64,000 nucleotides of DNA from Leptolinea tardivitalis (lineage in GTDB: Bacteria > Chloroflexota > Anaerolineae > Anaerolineales > Anaerolineaceae), in contig NZ_BBYA01000012.1 of assembly GCF_001050275.1 (NCBI RefSeq), positions 62,001 to 126,000 of the forward strand, read 5' to 3'. A program made the position numbers and the translations under genes. Shown in pieces: positions 32,350 to 41,347 of this stretch; position 1 is the first letter of the stretch; each line of letters opens with the position of its first letter. The notes below the pieces were generated by a model. That model searched no databases. It was not told the DNA's origin and saw nothing but the letters and a program-made list of their open reading frames with translations.

Positions 32350-35022
32350 TTATGTTAAAGGAAGAGAAATGGTGACCGTCAATCCTCCTCCGGGATTATT
32401 CTTTGCCCATATTCTACCCTGATGGGCTTCCACAATTCCCTTGCAGATGGAAAGACCCAACCCGGTTCCTGTGGATGTCCCGGTGGTGCTGCCCCGATAG
32501 AACTTATCGAAGATTTTTTCCCGTTCTTCTTCTGGAACACCTGCACCGTGATCCACAACATTGATTCTGACATAATTGCTATCGTGTTCACAGAGAATGG
32601 AAATAGGTCTTTCGGGCGGGGAAAACTTATCCGCATTATCCAGCAGGTTGACCAAAGCCTGTCCAATGAGCACCATATCCATGTGAATGACCGGAAAATT
32701 TTCAGGGATCTGAATGTCAATCTGGCGATTTTTCAGCCTGTTTTCCATCTGGTTGAGAACGGCACCTATTAAATCCTGCACATCCACCGGGCTGCGGTTC
32801 AGTTTGACGGTGCCGGATTGGAGACGGGTCATATCCAGCAGATTGCCCACCAGTCGGTTCAACTGCCGGGTCTGGCCGGCAGCGGATCGAATCAGTTCAA
32901 TCCGGGTATCCCGGTTCATCTTATCGCCGTTTTCATCATTTTCATCATCTTCAAGGCTGGTCAATACACCCATGATCGAAGCCAGAGGAGTGCGAAGTTC
33001 ATGTGAGATCGAGTTTAACAGGGCAGATTGCAGGCGTTCTGTAGCTCTTAACGATTCAGTCTGGCTGGCTTGATCGGCAAAAATGGCCCGCTCTACAGCC
33101 AGCGCTGCCAGGTTGGTGAAATTTTCCAGCAGCATCCGATCGTTGGAGAAAACCTTATGGTTGTGGTTCAGGGGTTTTAATCCCAGCACACCCACTATAC
33201 CGCGCGAGGTTATCAATGGCAGGCAGCGAATCGTGGAAGCGGGCAGGGTATCCGTTCCCATCCCGGCTACCCGCCTGTTTTGATACGTCCATCGGGCTAC
33301 GGCATTTTCATTCTGCTCCAGTACGAAATCCGTGGAAGCCTTTTTAATCTGCAGAGATGTTTCATCAGGAAGAAGGATGACGACACTACAATCAAAGGTC
33401 TGACTGAGCTTCTTCTCGACGATATTCAAAACACCATCAAGGTTTACGGCTGCCGTGAGTTCTTTGCTCATGGCGTTGATCGCCTGGGCATTTCTTTCCC
33501 GTTTGCGGAGCTGGTCAACCTGATCGCGCACCTGGGAGCCAAACGAACTGATAATGAGGCCTACGCTTAGCAGACCCACAAACGTTACGATATATTCGGT
33601 ATCCGTTACCGCAAAACTGAACTGGGGGTGAATAAAAAAGAAGTCAAATGTCAGAACGCTGACCAGCGAAGCCAGAATGGATGGGCCCCTGCCCCAGTAC
33701 AGAGCTGATATCACCACCGATGCCAGGTAAAACATGACCAGATTGGTGGGCTCCAGCTCTTTGAAAAACATCGCGTTGACCGCTGTTACCATCCCTACCA
33801 GCAAAATGCTTTTCAGGTAATTTTCCCATTTCCATCGAAAGAAATTCGTCGACGGGGTGAATGAGACGGGTTCACTATGTTCTTCGCTGATCACATAGAT
33901 ATCAATTGTGCCGCTTTCCCGGATGATCTGGTCAACCACTGAACCGCCGCGAAGAATTTCAAACCAACGGGGACGCAACGGTTTCCCGGCGATAATTTTA
34001 GTGATGTTATTGGCTTTGGCAAAATCAACAACCGCCCGGGCTACTGTTGTCCCGAAGAGATATTCAATGCGGGCTCCCAATTGTTCCGCCAGACTGAGAT
34101 TTCGAATAATACGGTCATGGTTCTCTGCTGGCATATGGGTATGACCCGGGGTTTCAACGAAGGCGACAATCCATTCGGCATCCAGATCATCTGAGAGTTT
34201 GCGTCCGGCGCGGATAAGGCGTTCACCCAGCGGATGAGAGCTGATGCACACCAGAATGCGGTCTCCGGCCGGCCAGGGGCCGGAGATGGACTCGTCGCGC
34301 ATATAGGTGCGCATCTGGTTGTCAACCCGCTCGGCCGCCCGGCGCAGGCTGATCTCACGCAGAGCGGTCAGGTTACCTTTGCGGAAAAATTTCTCGATGG
34401 CGCGGCTGGCCTGCTCAGGGATATAGACTTTCCCTTCCTTCAGCCGCTGTATCAATTCATCGGGAGGGAGGTCGATCACCTCTATCTCATTGGCTTCGTC
34501 CAGCAGACTATCCGGAACTGTTTCACGCACGGTCACGCCGGTGATCTGACGGACAATATCATTCATACTCTCAAAGTGCTGGACGTTAACGGATGTATAA
34601 ACATCAATCCCGGCGGAGAGCAATTCTTCTACATCATTATGTCGTTTGGGATGACGCGAACCAGTCACATTGGTATGGGCGAGTTCGTCCACAATCACCA
34701 ACTGCGGTTTGCGTTCCAGAATGGCATCGAGGTCCATTTCTGTGAGACGTGTACCGTGGTAGTTGATCTGTTTTCTCGGGATGACCTCCAACCCTGCGAG
34801 CCGGGCTTCCGTATCCTTGCGTCCGTGGGTTTCCACCAGCCCGATGACAACATCAATGTTCTGTTCTTTTCTCTGTTGAGCGGCTTCCAGCATGGCAAAG
34901 GTTTTTCCCACACCGGCGGCATACCCCAGGAAAATCTTCAATTTTCCTGAAGCTTTTTGTTGTTCTTCGGATTGTATTTTTGCCAGAAGCGCGTCTGGAT
35001 CAGGCCGTTCGTTTTCGTTCAT
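32350..35022 (-). CDS. kdpD: Sensor histidine kinase KdpD
   Basis: The 890-residue membrane kinase senses potassium limitation and phosphorylates KdpE. The N-terminal KdpD domain has a Walker A motif GYAAGVGKTFA near residue 35 and is followed by a Usp-like domain (near 250-370). Four transmembrane helices lie about 395-485. A GAF-like segment, the H-box SISHELRTPLASIMGV (about residue 670), and the ATPase boxes DNADKFSP and GTGLGLSICKGIV complete it. The length is normal. It starts 4 bases after the kdpC stop and is followed 25 bases later by kdpE. Confidence 0.95.
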   Translation of the reverse strand: MNENERPDPDALLAKIQSEEQQKASGKLKIFLGYAAGVGKTFAMLEAAQQRKEQNIDVVIGLVETHGRKDTEARLAGLEVIPRKQINYHGTRLTEMDLDAILERKPQLVIVDELAHTNVTGSRHPKRHNDVEELLSAGIDVYTSVNVQHFESMNDIVRQITGVTVRETVPDSLLDEANEIEVIDLPPDELIQRLKEGKVYIPEQASRAIEKFFRKGNLTALREISLRRAAERVDNQMRTYMRDESISGPWPAGDRILVCISSHPLGERLIRAGRKLSDDLDAEWIVAFVETPGHTHMPAENHDRIIRNLSLAEQLGARIEYLFGTTVARAVVDFAKANNITKIIAGKPLRPRWFEILRGGSVVDQIIRESGTIDIYVISEEHSEPVSFTPSTNFFRWKWENYLKSILLVGMVTAVNAMFFKELEPTNLVMFYLASVVISALYWGRGPSILASLVSVLTFDFFFIHPQFSFAVTDTEYIVTFVGLLSVGLIISSFGSQVRDQVDQLRKRERNAQAINAMSKELTAAVNLDGVLNIVEKKLSQTFDCSVVILLPDETSLQIKKASTDFVLEQNENAVARWTYQNRRVAGMGTDTLPASTIRCLPLITSRGIVGVLGLKPLNHNHKVFSNDRMLLENFTNLAALAVERAIFADQASQTESLRATERLQSALLNSISHELRTPLASIMGVLTSLEDDENDENGDKMNRDTRIELIRSAAGQTRQLNRLVGNLLDMTRLQSGTVKLNRSPVDVQDLIGAVLNQMENRLKNRQIDIQIPENFPVIHMDMVLIGQALVNLLDNADKFSPPERPISILCEHDSNYVRINVVDHGAGVPEEEREKIFDKFYRGSTTGTSTGTGLGLSICKGIVEAHQGRIWAKNNPGGGLTVTISLPLT

Positions 35023-35026
35023 GGGT

Positions 35027-35605
35027 TTATTTCAATGCATCCAAAGCCAGGTTCAATTGCAGTACATTTACCCGCGGTTCTCCCAAAAGGTAAAAATCGC
35101 GGTTTTCAATATGACTATACACCAGATTGCGGACCTGTTCTTCCGTCAACCCGCGGGCGCGAGCCACCCGGCTCACCTGAATTAATGCCGCCGCCGGAGA
35201 AATATGCGGGTCAAGACCGCTGGCCGAAGATGTGAGCATATCCATGGGGACAGACAGGCTGATTGACCCGTTTCCGTCCTCAAGATCCATCAAGTGCTGG
35301 CTGGCGGCTTCCTTTAGTTTCGGGTTAAGGGCGCTCCAGTTGGATCCGCCGGATGCCCCGGCATTGTATGGACTGCCTTCGGTCGAAGATGGGCGGCTCC
35401 AGAAATATGCCGGGCCTGTGAAGGATTGCCCGATATTCTGCAGTCCGATGGTTTCACCACCGGCTGTTTTAACCGGGCTTCCGTTGGATTGCCAGGGGAA
35501 AACCACCTGTGCGATTCCCGTGATCAAAGCCGGATAGACCAACCCCGTCAGGATTGCAAAGGATAAGAGGAATACGAGGGATTGTTTGACAATTCGCCAG
35601 TTCAT
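35027..35605 (-). CDS. kdpC: Potassium-transporting ATPase subunit KdpC
   Basis: A 192-residue subunit with one N-terminal membrane anchor (VFLLSFAILTGLVYPALITGIAQ), needed to stabilise the KdpA-KdpB contact and raise affinity for ATP. The extracytoplasmic part has the conserved QNIGQSFTGPAYFWSRPS, SGGSNWSALNPKL and SASGLDPHISPAAALIQ blocks, and ends in VNVLQLNLALDAL. The frame extends to 35830, but the ATG at 35605 matches all family N-termini and has AGGAG upstream. It overlaps the stop of a small membrane-protein gene by four bases. Confidence 0.95.
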   Translation of the reverse strand: MNWRIVKQSLVFLLSFAILTGLVYPALITGIAQVVFPWQSNGSPVKTAGGETIGLQNIGQSFTGPAYFWSRPSSTEGSPYNAGASGGSNWSALNPKLKEAASQHLMDLEDGNGSISLSVPMDMLTSSASGLDPHISPAAALIQVSRVARARGLTEEQVRNLVYSHIENRDFYLLGEPRVNVLQLNLALDALK

Positions 35606-35856
35606 TTTGAAATTTTCTCCTTCCCCTGCCGGGAAGAAAATTGGTTTTCTTTCTCCAGAGCTCTCTGCAAATTGAGCCTGAAAATATGCCTGTCCCAGTA
35701 AATTACCCACAGGCAGGTGGACAGAAGGACAGCAGCCTGAATGAATAGATGGGATTGGTTGGAAATCGTTAAAAAATGCTCCCAATACTCCAGACCGGCC
35801 ACAGCAGGAATGGTCATCCAGAACATACATTTGGAGATAAACAGCTGGAGTTTCAT
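35602..35856 (-). CDS. Small membrane protein encoded between kdpB and kdpC
   Basis: An 84-residue protein with one clear hydrophobic helix (LFIQAAVLLSTCLWVIYW, about residues 37-54) and a positively charged tail. It starts 15 bases after the kdpB stop with AGGACACATC before the ATG, and its stop codon overlaps the kdpC start by four bases, so it is translated as part of the operon. It is not one of the classical KdpFABC subunits, and I do not recognise its family. A role as an accessory or regulatory subunit of the pump is inferred only from position and coupling. Confidence 0.7.
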   Translation of the reverse strand: MKLQLFISKCMFWMTIPAVAGLEYWEHFLTISNQSHLFIQAAVLLSTCLWVIYWDRHIFRLNLQRALEKENQFSSRQGKEKISK

Positions 35857-35871
35857 GATGTGTCCTGCCGA

Positions 35872-37977
35872 TCAGTGAATACCCAATAAGACCAGGAAAA
35901 GGTCAATCAATTTGATACCGATAAACGGAGCAATGATGCCGCCCAGACCATAGATCAACAGATTGTCTCGCAACAACTTTGCCGCACCAACAGCCCGATA
36001 AGGGATCCCTTTCAGAGCCAGCGGGATCAACAACACAATGATGATGGCATTGAAAATCACGGCAGAGAGTATGGCGTTATACGGGGAAGACAGACCGATA
36101 AAATTCAATATTCCGAGCTGCGGGTAGGTGTTGGCAAAAGCTGCCGGGATAATGGCAAAGTATTTGGCGATATCATTGGATATGCTGAACGTGGTCAATG
36201 AACCGCGGGTCATCAGCAGCTGCTTGCCGATCTCAACAATCTCAATCAACTTGGTCGGGTTGGATTCCAGGTCGATCATATTGGCGGCTTCGCGGGCAGG
36301 TTGCGTGCCGGTATTCATGGCCACAGCCACATCTGCCTGGGCCAGTGCGGGGGCATCGTTGGTGCCGTCACCGGTCATGGCTACCAGACGGCCGTCTGCC
36401 TGATATTCGCGGATCAATTTCAGCTTGTTTTCCGGGGTGGCCTGCGCCAGAAAATCATCCACCCCGGCTTCGGCGGCAATGGCGGCAGCTGTCAACGGGT
36501 TATCGCCAGTGATCATCACCGTCTTGATTCCCATCTTGCGCAACTGGGCAAAACGTTCTTTCAACCCGCCTTTGACAATATCTTTCAAATGGATCACTCC
36601 CAAAGGTCTTTCATTTTTAGTGACTACAAGGGGAGTTCCACCCGCATGGGCAATTTCTTCCACAATGGTTTTAAGATCCGCAGGGACGGATCCTCCATTA
36701 GTTTCCAGCAGATCGAACATGGTATCGGGGGCGCCCTTGCGAATGCGGGTATGGTCGAGGTCAACGCCGCTCATGCGGGTTTGTGCTGAGAATAGCATGA
36801 ATTTCATGCCTTCAGGGTATTCACCTGAAGAAGAAAAAGTGCGTCCACGCATATTGAATCGCTCTTTTGCCAGAATGACCACACTGCGGCCTTCAGGAGT
36901 CTCATCGGCGAGTGATGCCAGTTGGGCGGCTTCTGCCAGTTCCACTTCCTTTACACCGTGCACAGGCAGGAATTCAACCGCCTGACGGTTTCCCAGGGTG
37001 ATGGTTCCAGTCTTATCCAGAAGGAGAACATCAATATCACCGGCTGCCTCCACAGCCCGGCCGGAAAGGGCAATCACATTCCGCTGGATCAGGCGGTCCA
37101 TCCCGGCGATGCCAATGGATGAAATCAATCCACCGATCGTGGTGGGGATCAGGCAAACGAGCAGGGCGATCAGGATGGTGATGGAAATCGGGCTGCCCTG
37201 ACCCGCCTGATTGACGCTGTAAATTGAGAAAGGCAGCAGTGTGGCGCAGACGACCAGAAAGATGATGGTGAACGAGGCCAGCAGAATATTCAGGGCGATT
37301 TCGTTCGGTGTTTTCGATCGTTTTGCGCCTTCCACCAGGTTGATCATCTTGTCCAAAAAACCTTCACCGGGGTCGGAGGTCACTTTGACAACCAGCCAGT
37401 CAGAAAGCAGTCGGGTGCCACCGGTCACTGCCGAGCGGTCACCGCCGGCTTCACGGATCACCGGGGCGGATTCTCCGGTGACGGCGCTTTCATCCACCGA
37501 TGCGATCCCCAGAACAATTTCACCGTCTGATGGAAGAATATCGCCGGTTTCGACCAGATACATGTCACCGCGGCGCAGTTTTGTGGAAACGGTCAGAGAA
37601 AAATCCTGCGGTTTGGTCTGTCCTTTGGGAAGACTGGAAAGTCGCTTTGCCTGTGTGTCTTGCCGTGTTTTCCTTAAGGCTTCAGCCTGGGCTTTCCCCC
37701 GGCCTTCCGCCAGCGCTTCCGAGAAGTTGGCAAACAGAACAGTGAACCACAACCAGGCGGCGATTGTACCGATGAACCAGGCCGGAGCTTCCCCCCTGGC
37801 AGATAACGCCTGCAACCACAGGAGGGTGGTGATGAGGCTGCCGATTTCGACGATGAACATAACCGGGTTATGGATCATGCGTAAAGGGTTCAGTTTGATA
37901 AACGCATCAAAGACAGCCTGCTGGATGAGACCGGGCATGTGTTTCTTTGATATATGAAGGGTTGCTGTGGGTTTCAT
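35872..37977 (-). CDS. kdpB: Potassium-transporting ATPase subunit KdpB (P-type ATPase)
   Basis: The 701-residue catalytic subunit hydrolyses ATP to drive potassium uptake through KdpA. The phosphorylated aspartate is in [12 protein letters not shown] (around residue 320); the TGES loop appears as AVTGESAPV, the nucleotide-binding KGAP in [10 protein letters not shown], and the hinge as [21 protein letters not shown]. The selectivity-linked [16 protein letters not shown] is present. The start overlaps the kdpA stop by one base (TAATG), so they are coupled. A small membrane protein gene follows within 15 bases. Confidence 0.96.
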   Translation of the reverse strand: MKPTATLHISKKHMPGLIQQAVFDAFIKLNPLRMIHNPVMFIVEIGSLITTLLWLQALSARGEAPAWFIGTIAAWLWFTVLFANFSEALAEGRGKAQAEALRKTRQDTQAKRLSSLPKGQTKPQDFSLTVSTKLRRGDMYLVETGDILPSDGEIVLGIASVDESAVTGESAPVIREAGGDRSAVTGGTRLLSDWLVVKVTSDPGEGFLDKMINLVEGAKRSKTPNEIALNILLASFTIIFLVVCATLLPFSIYSVNQAGQGSPISITILIALLVCLIPTTIGGLISSIGIAGMDRLIQRNVIALSGRAVEAAGDIDVLLLDKTGTITLGNRQAVEFLPVHGVKEVELAEAAQLASLADETPEGRSVVILAKERFNMRGRTFSSSGEYPEGMKFMLFSAQTRMSGVDLDHTRIRKGAPDTMFDLLETNGGSVPADLKTIVEEIAHAGGTPLVVTKNERPLGVIHLKDIVKGGLKERFAQLRKMGIKTVMITGDNPLTAAAIAAEAGVDDFLAQATPENKLKLIREYQADGRLVAMTGDGTNDAPALAQADVAVAMNTGTQPAREAANMIDLESNPTKLIEIVEIGKQLLMTRGSLTTFSISNDIAKYFAIIPAAFANTYPQLGILNFIGLSSPYNAILSAVIFNAIIIVLLIPLALKGIPYRAVGAAKLLRDNLLIYGLGGIIAPFIGIKLIDLFLVLLGIH

Positions 37978-39698
37978 TACATACCTGCCATCATGATGTG
38001 CTCAATGATCGGACCGATCGCCAGAGCAGGGAGAAAGTTCAAAGCACCCACCACCAGAACAATGAGCACAAGCCAGATGATGAACAACGGGGATGTGGTG
38101 GGCAGTGTTCCGGCTCCCACCGGGACTTTTTTCTTTTCTGCCAGTGAACCGGCCAGGGCAAGGGTGGGTAGAATCAACCAGAATCGGGAAGCAAACATGA
38201 TGAAAGCCCCGGCCAGGTTATAGAAAGGTGAATTGGCGGATATTCCGGCAAATGCCGATCCGTTGTTATTCCCCATTGACGAAAAGGCATACAGCACCTG
38301 ACTGAATCCGTGCGGCCCGGGGTTGGTGATGCCAGACAGGCCGGCTTGAGTTGAAACTGCCAACGCTGTAAGTGAAAGTACCAGAAGCGGCATGATCAAG
38401 ATGAGAAGGGCGGCCATTTTCATTTCAAATGGCTCAATCTTTTTGCCCAGATACTCGGGTGTGCGCCCCACCATCAGACCGGCAATGAATACAGCCACCA
38501 GCACAAAAACCAGCATACCGTATAATCCGGAGCCAATTCCACCGGGAGCAACTTCACCCAGCTCCATCAAAACCAGGGCAGCCATTCCACCCAGCGGCGT
38601 GTAGGAATCATGCAGACTGATCACAGCCCCGGATGAGGTGGATGTGGTCAATGTGGTAAACAGGGATGATGTGGCCACGCCAAAACGGACTTCCTTGCCT
38701 TCCATATTCCCGGCAGGTGCCGCCGGTGTGGAACTGGTTGGGGCTGCCAGGTGTTGGAGGATCGGGTTTCCAGCAGATTCACTGGCATAGGCCAACCCGG
38801 TGAAGGGGAGCAGCAAGATCAACATAACGATTAAAATTGCCCAACCCTGACGGGTATCTCCAATCAGCCTGCCAAATATATAGGTCAACGAGAACGGGAT
38901 GACCGTCTCTGCCAGCATGAGCAGCAGATTTGACATCGGAGAGGGATTTTCAAACGGATGGGCGGCATTTGCATTGTAGTAACCACCGCCATTGGTACCC
39001 AGATGTTTAATGGCAATCTGAGAGGCTACCGGACCGGCTGGTATGGATTGCGTCGCGTGGTTTTCGAGCGTGGTGAACAAAATGGAAGGCTGCAGAGTCT
39101 GTACACTGCCCAGCCCGACCAGGCACAGGCTCAGTACGATGGAAAGAGGCAGCAGCACATAAAGAACACTGCGGGTCAGGTCTACCCAGAAATTGCCCAG
39201 CAGACTGGTCTGCCGGCGGGTAAATCCCCGGATAAACGCCAGCAGAACGGCCATCCCTGTGGCTGCCGATAGAAAATTCTGAACGGTCAGCCCGATTGTC
39301 TGAGAAAAGATCCCCAGGGTTGATTCGCCCGAATACGATTGCCAGTTCGTGTTGGTGACAAAACTGACGGCTGTGTTAAAGGCCAGGTCAGGGGAGAGCG
39401 GCTCTGGGACACCAAGGGAGACTGGAAGAAGATGTTGAATTCGCAAGATAACATAAAGAAAGATAATCCCGGCAATATTGAAAACCAGAACACTCTTGCC
39501 ATATTCTTTCCAATCCATTTCGTTTTCTACGGAAACATCGGCTAACCGGTAAAAAAAAGCTTCAACCGGCCGGATCACCGGCGAGAGAAGGTTTTTTTCA
39601 CCTGAAAATACCCGCGCCAGGTAGATCCCCACCGGTTTCACCAGCAGGATCACAAGGATAAAATACAATAAGATTTGCTGCCAGCCGATGAAAGTCAT
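37977..39698 (-). CDS. kdpA: Potassium-transporting ATPase subunit KdpA
   Basis: The 573-residue channel-like subunit has about ten transmembrane helices and four pore-type repeats of the SKT superfamily. Selectivity segments are seen as [48 protein letters not shown] and [13 protein letters not shown]. It selects potassium and passes it to KdpB. The start overlaps the stop of kdpF by one base. Length and order are as expected for the operon. Confidence 0.96.
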   Translation of the reverse strand: MTFIGWQQILLYFILVILLVKPVGIYLARVFSGEKNLLSPVIRPVEAFFYRLADVSVENEMDWKEYGKSVLVFNIAGIIFLYVILRIQHLLPVSLGVPEPLSPDLAFNTAVSFVTNTNWQSYSGESTLGIFSQTIGLTVQNFLSAATGMAVLLAFIRGFTRRQTSLLGNFWVDLTRSVLYVLLPLSIVLSLCLVGLGSVQTLQPSILFTTLENHATQSIPAGPVASQIAIKHLGTNGGGYYNANAAHPFENPSPMSNLLLMLAETVIPFSLTYIFGRLIGDTRQGWAILIVMLILLLPFTGLAYASESAGNPILQHLAAPTSSTPAAPAGNMEGKEVRFGVATSSLFTTLTTSTSSGAVISLHDSYTPLGGMAALVLMELGEVAPGGIGSGLYGMLVFVLVAVFIAGLMVGRTPEYLGKKIEPFEMKMAALLILIMPLLVLSLTALAVSTQAGLSGITNPGPHGFSQVLYAFSSMGNNNGSAFAGISANSPFYNLAGAFIMFASRFWLILPTLALAGSLAEKKKVPVGAGTLPTTSPLFIIWLVLIVLVVGALNFLPALAIGPIIEHIMMAGM

Positions 39699-39781
39699 TA
39701 GAAAATCTCCGGTTTGAGCAGGGCGATAAAGAGATACACCAGGGCAGCGGCCACGATAATGCCAATAATCCAGTACATCAT
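39698..39781 (-). CDS. kdpF: Potassium-transporting ATPase subunit KdpF
   Basis: A 27-residue single-helix protein, MMYWIIGIIVAAALVYLF then IALLKPEIF. The final (L)xKPExF pattern is the family signature of KdpF, a lipid-like stabiliser of the KdpABC complex. The stop codon overlaps the kdpA start by one base. The two adjacent ATGs are at 39781 and 39778; AAGGA lies six bases before the first. The gene is too short for most gene callers. Confidence 0.93.
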   Translation of the reverse strand: MMYWIIGIIVAAALVYLFIALLKPEIF

Positions 39782-39873
39782 TTTGTGTCCTTCAATTTTT
39801 CCAATAAACGGAAAAAGGCAACTGTGAGAAAAAGAATAGAAAGAAAAAAACCCAGGATGATGACATCATTCAT
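39778..39873 (-). CDS. 31-residue hydrophobic small protein upstream of kdpF
   Basis: The frame encodes MNDVIILGFFLSILFLTVAF then FRLLEKLKDTK. It has one strong hydrophobic helix and a charged tail with the FxRLLEKL ending that I associate with small unnamed proteins encoded before kdpF in other phyla. The ribosome site AAAGGAG is excellent, six bases before the ATG at 39873. The TGA stop is embedded in the ATGATG that starts kdpF, so translation is coupled. It is the first gene of the kdp operon. Its function is unknown. Confidence 0.75.
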   Translation of the reverse strand: MNDVIILGFFLSILFLTVAFFRLLEKLKDTK

Positions 39874-39902
39874 GGCGGCTCCTTTAGTGTTTCATCAATT
39901 GT

Positions 39903-39935
39903 TTTATATCCCTGCCGGTGTTAATCCTGTGTTAA
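39903..39935 (-). promoter_or_regulatory. kdp promoter with putative KdpE direct repeat
   Basis: Read on the minus strand, two TTAACAC copies (39929-39935 and 39918-39924) are spaced exactly 11 bp, one helical turn, the layout that OmpR-type regulators bind. A TATAAA -10-like box lies at 39903-39908, ten bases further downstream, and there is no good -35. This fits activator-dependent transcription of kdp. It is inferred from position and spacing. Confidence 0.5.
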
Positions 39936-40063
39936 GGATTCTGCTATTTGAATAAAAGATCTATAAATTAACCTTCTCCCGATGATCAGGGAACGATCCG
40001 GCATGGTGAAACAGCCTGATGAATAAAGGGATACCGAAATCATGGAGAACCTCCCGAATCGCG

Positions 40064-40069
40064 TATAAT
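40064..40069 (+). promoter_or_regulatory. -10 box of the SGNH-like gene (leaderless type)
   Basis: A perfect TATAAT ends seven bases before the GTG start at 40077 with no ribosome site between, which points to a leaderless message. The -35 region is weak. Confidence 0.5.
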
Positions 40070-40076
40070 TCCGGGC

Positions 40077-41180
40077 GTGAAATTTTCCTTCCTGCGCAAT
40101 GTAGCCTTCAAAGGTCTGGTGATCTTCTTGATGTTGACCGTGATCATTGGCGATATTCCTGCCAGTTCACTCGGTCAGCTTTCCATCTATAACCATCTGG
40201 TTCCCGGAAGGCCGCGATTTCCCTTTGGAGAAACCCCTCAGCGTTCCTATAACTTAAGCCTTTACAACCTGGAGGCCATGTTTCAATCGCACGAAATAGA
40301 AGGAGAAGCCAATTCGGGGAAGGAATATCGTGTGATCGTACTGGGAGATTCGTCCGTCTGGGGAACACTGCTCAAACCGGAGGAAACCCTGACCGGGCGT
40401 TTGAACGCTCTATCCCTGCAGCAATGCGGGAAACCGGTGCGGTTTTTTAACCTGGGATACCCGACCATCTCCCTGACCAAAGATGTATTGATCTTGCAGC
40501 GCGCCATGCAGGAAAAGCCAGATTTGGTGATCTGGGTCACCACACTCGAAGCCTTTCCAGTCAATAAACAATACGCCTCCCCGCTGGCAGAAAACAACCG
40601 GGCGCTGGTTGAACCTATTCTGGGAGGTTCCGGCAAGGCCGCAGAAGAGCCGGTCTCCTTCTGGGGTACAACTCTCTTTGGCCGCCGCCGTGAATTTGCT
40701 GATTGGGCGCGGCTGCAGCTTTACGGCATCCCCTGGGCAGCCACCAGAGTTGACCAGGATTACCCGGACCATTTCACCCCGGCGGACATTGACCTGGAAG
40801 CGGACGACACCTACTATGATTTGAAACCGGGCAGCGACCTTAAATCAGCGCTTTCATGGAATGTTCTTCAAAAGGGTATGGATCTGGCCGCCCGGTCAGG
40901 CATACCGGTTCTACTGGTAAACGAACCCATATTGATTTCCAATGGCGAGAACAGCCAGATTCGTTACAATTTTTATTACCCCCGCTGGGTATACGATGCC
41001 TACCGTACAAACCTGCAGGAATTGACCGACTCGTCTGATTGGCCCTATCTGGATGCCTGGGATTTGATCCCCATGGACCAATTTACAAACAGCGCAATTC
41101 ATCTCACACCAAAGGCAGAAGCCAATCTGGCTGCGGTTATCGGGGGAAAACTTACCTGTATTCCATGCGATAAAAAATAA
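40077..41180 (+). CDS. Membrane-anchored SGNH/GDSL-like hydrolase
   Basis: A 367-residue protein with an N-terminal anchor (GLVIFLMLTVIIGDIPASSLG). It has an SGNH-hydrolase-like pattern: block I is VIVLGDSSVWGTLL near residue 88 (the Ser of GDS), FNLGYPTIS follows near residue 123 (block II Gly), and the last block is SAIHLTPKAEANLA near residue 345, with the His present but Ser where the catalytic Asp is expected. It is probably extracytoplasmic and may act on cell-surface acyl or acetyl groups, as many membrane SGNH proteins do. The GTG start directly follows a TATAAT box, so the message is probably leaderless. Its neighbours give no clue. Confidence 0.65.
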   Translation: MKFSFLRNVAFKGLVIFLMLTVIIGDIPASSLGQLSIYNHLVPGRPRFPFGETPQRSYNLSLYNLEAMFQSHEIEGEANSGKEYRVIVLGDSSVWGTLLKPEETLTGRLNALSLQQCGKPVRFFNLGYPTISLTKDVLILQRAMQEKPDLVIWVTTLEAFPVNKQYASPLAENNRALVEPILGGSGKAAEEPVSFWGTTLFGRRREFADWARLQLYGIPWAATRVDQDYPDHFTPADIDLEADDTYYDLKPGSDLKSALSWNVLQKGMDLAARSGIPVLLVNEPILISNGENSQIRYNFYYPRWVYDAYRTNLQELTDSSDWPYLDAWDLIPMDQFTNSAIHLTPKAEANLAAVIGGKLTCIPCDKK

Positions 41181-41347
41181 CGGTAAAAACAACCAAAACC
41201 AAACAATAGTAAAAAAAATATAAATTACATTTGTTTCAAAAAGAAACGAAACTCAATACATTCTTACATTTTTGAAAGTATTTATACTGATTAACAACAG
41301 ACGCTGTACATTGGCGTTTGCACGAATACATTACACAAAGGGGCGAT

